DNA from: Cypionkella sp.
Lineage (GTDB): Bacteria; Pseudomonadota; Alphaproteobacteria; Rhodobacterales; Rhodobacteraceae
Length of the DNA: 37,819 nt
Direction of reading: 5' to 3'
Assembly: GCA_025458525.1 (NCBI GenBank)
Contig: JALOSF010000020.1
Coordinates: forward strand, 1 to 37,819
Below are positions 34,982-37,819 of this stretch, piece after piece (the first letter of the stretch is position 1; each line of letters opens with the position of its first letter). A program made the position numbers and the translations under genes. Under the pieces are notes generated by a model. It was given only the letters and a program-made list of their open reading frames with translations, was not told the DNA's origin and did not search any database.

Positions 34982-35974
34982 ATGGACGCCGCAGCGCATG
35001 ACAGGATACCGGAAACCGCACGCGCCTGGCATGCGCAGGGCCGGGGAGCGGCCTTGGCCACGGCGGTCGAAACCTGGGGCAGCGCGCCGCGGCAGGCGGG
35101 CAGCCAACTCGCGATCTCGGGTGACGGTCAGATCATGGGCTCGGTCTCGGGCGGCTGTGTCGAAGGCGCCGTAGTGACCGAGGCGCTGGAGGCGATGCAG
35201 GACGGCACGCCGCGGCTTTTGACCTTTGGGGTCAGCGATGACAGCGCCTTTGCCGTCGGGCTCGCCTGTGGTGGCACCATCCGCGTGCTGGTGGAGCCGG
35301 TGGGGCAGGGCGGCCACCGCTTGCCCGTGCAGATGCTGGACGATCTGGTGGCCGCCCGCGCCGCGCGGCAGGCGCTTGGCTATGCGGTCGATACCAAAGG
35401 CTGGGCGCGCGCACTGATCCGGCCGGGGGAGGATCGGGCGGTGGATGCGCGGCTGCGCACCGACCGGTCGGGGCTGGAGGAGGACGGCCGGTTCATCGCC
35501 GTGCACAATGCGCCCCTGCGGCTGATCGTGGTGGGTGCGGTGCATATAGCCCAGCCGCTGTTGACCATGGCGCGCGCCTGCGGCTATGCGCCAACGCTGA
35601 TCGACCCGCGCGGCACCTTTGGCAGCACCGAGCGTTTCCCGGGCGAGGTGATCCTGGACGATTGGCCCGATGCGGCGCTTGCGGCCCTGGCGCCGGATGC
35701 GCGCACGGCCGTTGTCACGCTGACCCATGATGCAAAGCTTGACGATCCGGCGATCCTTGCCGCGCTGAACGGCCCGTGCTTCTACCTTGGGTGTCTGGGG
35801 TCCACCCGCACCCATGCCAAACGGCTGGACCGGCTGCGCGCGGCGGGGGTGTCCGAGGCCGCGATCGCCCGCATCCATGCCCCGGTGGGGCTTGATATCG
35901 GGGCGAAAACCCCGGCGGAAATCGCGGTGTCGATCCTGGCGCAGATCACCCAAAGCCTGCGGAGGGGCGCATGA
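34982..35974 (+). CDS. xdhC: XdhC/CoxF family molybdenum-hydroxylase maturation protein
   Basis: XdhC-type proteins bind molybdopterin cofactor, help sulfurate it, and deliver it to xanthine dehydrogenase-like enzymes. This 330-residue member has the N-terminal XdhC/CoxI domain (ETWGSAPRQAGSQLAIS, IMGSVSGGCVEGAVVTEA, GLACGGTIRVLVEP, with the conserved Cys residues). It also has a C-terminal Rossmann domain (LRLIVVGAVHIAQPL, LIDPRGTFG, FYLGCLGSTRTHAKR). The Rossmann glycine motif reads GAVHIAQ rather than GAGHVGQ. AAAGG and a G-rich run precede the ATG at 34982. Its TGA overlaps the next ATG (ATGA). Confidence 0.92.
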   Translation: MDAAAHDRIPETARAWHAQGRGAALATAVETWGSAPRQAGSQLAISGDGQIMGSVSGGCVEGAVVTEALEAMQDGTPRLLTFGVSDDSAFAVGLACGGTIRVLVEPVGQGGHRLPVQMLDDLVAARAARQALGYAVDTKGWARALIRPGEDRAVDARLRTDRSGLEEDGRFIAVHNAPLRLIVVGAVHIAQPLLTMARACGYAPTLIDPRGTFGSTERFPGEVILDDWPDAALAALAPDARTAVVTLTHDAKLDDPAILAALNGPCFYLGCLGSTRTHAKRLDRLRAAGVSEAAIARIHAPVGLDIGAKTPAEIAVSILAQITQSLRRGA

Positions 35975-36981
35975 TCTTTGCCACCGTCGTGCTGGAGGCG
36001 GCAGAGGGCGCGATCCTTGCCCATTCGGTGATTGAGGGCGACGGGCGGCTGCGCAAGGGGGTGCGGCTTGGCCCGGCCGAGCTTGCGCAATTGCGGGCTG
36101 CCGGGATTGCGCAGGTCACGGTTGCGCGGCTGGAGCCGGGGGATGTGGGCGAGGATGCGGCGGCAACCCGGCTGGCCCGGGCGCTGGTGCCCGATGCAGG
36201 GGCGGTCGGTCTGCGGCTGACCCCGGCCTTCACCGGGCGGGTCAACCTTTATGCCACCGCGCCCGGCTTGGCCGAGCTGGACGTGGCGGCCATCCATGCG
36301 CTGAACGCGATCGATCCGTCGATCACCCTTGCGACCCTTGCCCCCTATACCAGGGTGGCCGCGCAAACGCTTGTGGGGACCGTCAAGATCATCAGCTATG
36401 CGGTGCGCGAGACGGCGCTTGCCGAGGCCGAGGCCGTCGCCCGCGCCGCGGTCCGGGTGCGCCCGGTCGTGCTGCGCGAGGCGGGGTTGATCCTGACAGA
36501 GGTGCCGGGCCTGCCCGAAAAGCTGGTCGTCAAGGGGCGCGAGGCGGTCGAGGGCCGCTTGCGCGCGCTTGGCATGGCTTTGGTCGATTGCCGCCGTGTC
36601 GCGCATGACGAGGCGGCGATTGCCGGGGCTATTGGCGGGCTTGGCGGGCAGATGGTGCTGATCCTGACCGGCTCTGCCACGTCTGACCTGCACGATACCG
36701 CGCCCGAAGCCCTGCGCCGGGCCGGGGGCCAGGTCGCGCGGTTCGGCATGCCGGTCGATCCGGGCAATCTGCTGTTTCACGGCCGCCACGGCGCACGCCC
36801 TGTCATCGGCCTGCCGGGCTGTGCCCGCAGCCCGGCGCTGAACGGCGCCGACTGGGTGCTGGAGCGGCTGGCCTGCGGCTTGGATCTGACCGACCGTGAT
36901 ATCGCCGAAATGGGGGTGGGCGGCCTGTTGAAGGAAATCCCGATCCGCCCGCAGCCGCGAGAAGGTGCCAGCAGCACCTGA
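35971..36981 (+). CDS. Molybdopterin-binding protein (MoeA/MogA-like domain, no nucleotidyltransferase domain)
   Basis: This 336-residue protein has a MoCF-biosynthesis (molybdopterin-binding) domain in its C-terminal half: GGLGGQMVLILTGSATSD, VARFGMPVDPGNLLFHGRH, and PVIGLPGCARSPALNGADW. The N-terminal half (ATVVLEAAEGAILAHSV..., KGVRLGPAELAQLRAAGI) matches the MoeA-like partner proteins found beside XdhC. Many relatives carry a fused C-terminal MocA/MobA nucleotidyltransferase domain that makes the cytosine dinucleotide form of the cofactor. Here the protein stops before it, so that activity must be encoded elsewhere. The ATG overlaps the xdhC stop, and a terminator follows. Confidence 0.85.
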   Translation: MIFATVVLEAAEGAILAHSVIEGDGRLRKGVRLGPAELAQLRAAGIAQVTVARLEPGDVGEDAAATRLARALVPDAGAVGLRLTPAFTGRVNLYATAPGLAELDVAAIHALNAIDPSITLATLAPYTRVAAQTLVGTVKIISYAVRETALAEAEAVARAAVRVRPVVLREAGLILTEVPGLPEKLVVKGREAVEGRLRALGMALVDCRRVAHDEAAIAGAIGGLGGQMVLILTGSATSDLHDTAPEALRRAGGQVARFGMPVDPGNLLFHGRHGARPVIGLPGCARSPALNGADWVLERLACGLDLTDRDIAEMGVGGLLKEIPIRPQPREGASST

Positions 36982-37000
36982 CGCGCCAGAAACGAAAAGA

Positions 37001-37024
37001 GGCCCGATAAGGGCCCCCGATTTT
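37001..37024. terminator. Hairpin terminator between the Mo-cofactor gene and infC
   Basis: GGCCC (37001-37005), loop GATAA, GGGCC (37011-37015) is followed by CCCGATTTT on the plus strand. On the minus strand it is followed by TCTTTT. It can serve both convergent genes; the plus-strand stop is 20 bases away. Confidence 0.65.
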
Positions 37025-37086
37025 CTGCGAAAACGTGTGGTGATGCGGGATCGCCCAGGCGGAATTTTCGCAGAAAAATTCGTGCC
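37020..37086. repeat. Paired palindromic element, copy B
   Basis: This is a second copy of the unit at 10753-10843. TTTTC-tgc-GAAAA lies at 37021-37033. GAATTTTC-gca-GAAAAATTC lies at 37062-37081 with one bulge and is followed by GTGCC. On the minus strand it begins just after the infC stop codon, reading GGCACGAATTTTTCTGCG. Copy A likewise follows the binding-protein stop in the same orientation (GGCACGAGTTTTCACGCG). Confidence 0.75.
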
Positions 37087-37087
37087 G

Positions 37088-37627
37088 TCACTTCGGGGCG
37101 ATCATCATCACCATCTGGCGGCCTTCCAGCCGGGGCATCGATTCAACCTTGCCGTTCTCGCCGACATCGGCGGCAACCCGGTTCAACAGTTCAAGGCCCA
37201 GATCCTGGTGCGCCATCTCGCGGCCGCGAAAGCGCAACGTCACCTTGACCTTGTCGCCTTCGCCAAGAAACTTCAGCACCGAGCGCATCTTGACATCATA
37301 GTCATGCGTGTCGGTGCCGGGGCGGAACTTGATTTCCTTGATCTCGATGATCTTTTGCTTCTTGCGCGCTTCGGCCTCGCGCTTTTGCGTCTCATACTTG
37401 AACTTGCCGAAGTCCATGATCTTGCAGACCGGGGGTTCCGCATTGGGACTGATCTCGACCAGGTCAAGGCCTGCTTCTTCGGCAAGGGCCATCGCGCGGG
37501 CCGGCGTCACCACGCCAATATTTTCGCCCTCGGCGCCGATCAGGCGGATCTCGGGGCTGCGAATGCGGTCATTGATACGCGGGCCGGTTTCACGTTGCGG
37601 CGGGGCGTTGTGGGGTCTGCGGGCTAT
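37088..37627 (-). CDS. infC: Translation initiation factor IF-3, predicted AUA start
   Basis: IF-3 binds the 30S subunit and proofreads initiator tRNA and start codon. The 179-residue protein has the usual N-domain ([39 protein letters not shown]), a Lys-rich linker ([20 protein letters not shown]) and the C-domain ending [11 protein letters not shown]. The conserved N-terminus [14 protein letters not shown] begins at an ATA codon (37627-37625). AAGGA lies 8 bases upstream, and a promoter at 37664-37692 would start the transcript after the nearest in-frame ATG (37702). Rare AUU/AUC/AUA starts are known for infC and serve autoregulation, because IF-3 rejects non-standard starts. Confidence 0.93.
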   Translation of the reverse strand: MARRPHNAPPQRETGPRINDRIRSPEIRLIGAEGENIGVVTPARAMALAEEAGLDLVEISPNAEPPVCKIMDFGKFKYETQKREAEARKKQKIIEIKEIKFRPGTDTHDYDVKMRSVLKFLGEGDKVKVTLRFRGREMAHQDLGLELLNRVAADVGENGKVESMPRLEGRQMVMMIAPK

Positions 37628-37635
37628 GGTATGCG

Positions 37636-37640
37636 TCCTT
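37636..37640 (-). promoter_or_regulatory. Ribosome-binding site deciding the infC AUA start
   Basis: AAGGA on the minus strand lies 8 bases before ATA at 37627. There is no comparable site before the in-frame ATG at 37702. Confidence 0.7.
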
Positions 37641-37663
37641 GTGTGGTTGTCTCTCGCTGGCGC

Positions 37664-37692
37664 AAGATAATCGTGCGGGCGTCCGGGTTCAA
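37664..37692 (-). promoter_or_regulatory. Promoter of infC
   Basis: Minus-strand -35 TTGAAC (37692-37687), an exact 17-base spacer, and -10 TATCTT (37669-37664). Transcription would start near 37657, leaving a leader of about 30 bases before the AUA codon. The remaining bases to 37819 show no gene I can support. Confidence 0.6.
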
Positions 37693-37819
37693 TGTGATTC
37701 ATCGTGCCCGACCGGGCGAAAACATGCTTTGCCCCCGGGTGCTGCCGCTGTGACGGGGGGATTTCTGTCTGCCCCGGGGGGCTGGGTCTTTTCATTTGGG
37801 GACGGCGCTGCCATATGGG

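Overview
The window looks like a chromosomal segment of an alphaproteobacterium of the Rhodobacteraceae (Rhodobacter/Paracoccus/Gemmobacter-like). The DNA is GC-rich. Markers of that group include a Usg protein beside gyrA, IF-3 with the N-terminus (I)[12 protein letters not shown], a cyanide-insensitive-type bd oxidase, a small lipoprotein of the kind often mislabelled 'D-galactarate dehydratase', and an XdhC/CoxD/CoxE maturation set. No tRNA, rRNA, insertion sequence, CRISPR array or phage gene was seen. No gene-free gap exceeds 300 bases.

Layout. (1) 25-5646, minus strand: gyrA, a small unknown gene, a DUF6614-type gene, trmFO and gluQ (DNA topology and tRNA modification). (2) 5841-8282, plus strand: usg, an SDR oxidoreductase and a two-module RTX calcium-binding protein. 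(3) 8322-8684, minus: an ArsR-family regulator with the two-cysteine signature of persulfide sensors. (4) 8802-14624, minus: a dipeptide/oligopeptide ABC transporter in the order dppD-dppF-binding protein-dppB-dppC, whose binding-protein gene has an in-frame TGA. Divergent from it at 14826-18586 are an ArgE-like deacetylase, an FAD amine/D-amino-acid oxidoreductase and an M20 amidohydrolase. Together these suggest uptake and trimming of peptides or N-acyl amino acids. (5) 18651-22569, minus: cydB and cydA, a small membrane protein and moaA. (6) 22656-23556, plus: a lipoprotein and an LprI-like protein. (7) 23570-30324: four large genes built from shared modules (glycosyltransferase-like, Rossmann-like, alpha/beta-hydrolase-like). 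This is the least described part of the window. (8) 30460-36981, plus: MoxR/CoxD ATPase, VWA/CoxE protein, an Ala/Glu-repeat OmpA protein, XdhC and a molybdopterin-binding protein. This is a molybdenum-hydroxylase maturation set without its structural enzyme. (9) 37088-37627, minus: infC, apparently starting at AUA.

The best leads are the module-sharing locus at 23570-30324, including a hydrolase-like protein that has lost the serine and histidine kept by its paralog and a protein with a decayed N-terminal glycosyltransferase repeat; a paired palindromic element found twice (10753-10843 and 37020-37086), each time just after a minus-strand stop codon; the AUA start of infC backed by a well-placed promoter; and the Trp-position TGA in the transporter binding protein. 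All calls rest on reading the sequence and on remembered family features. No database search was run.
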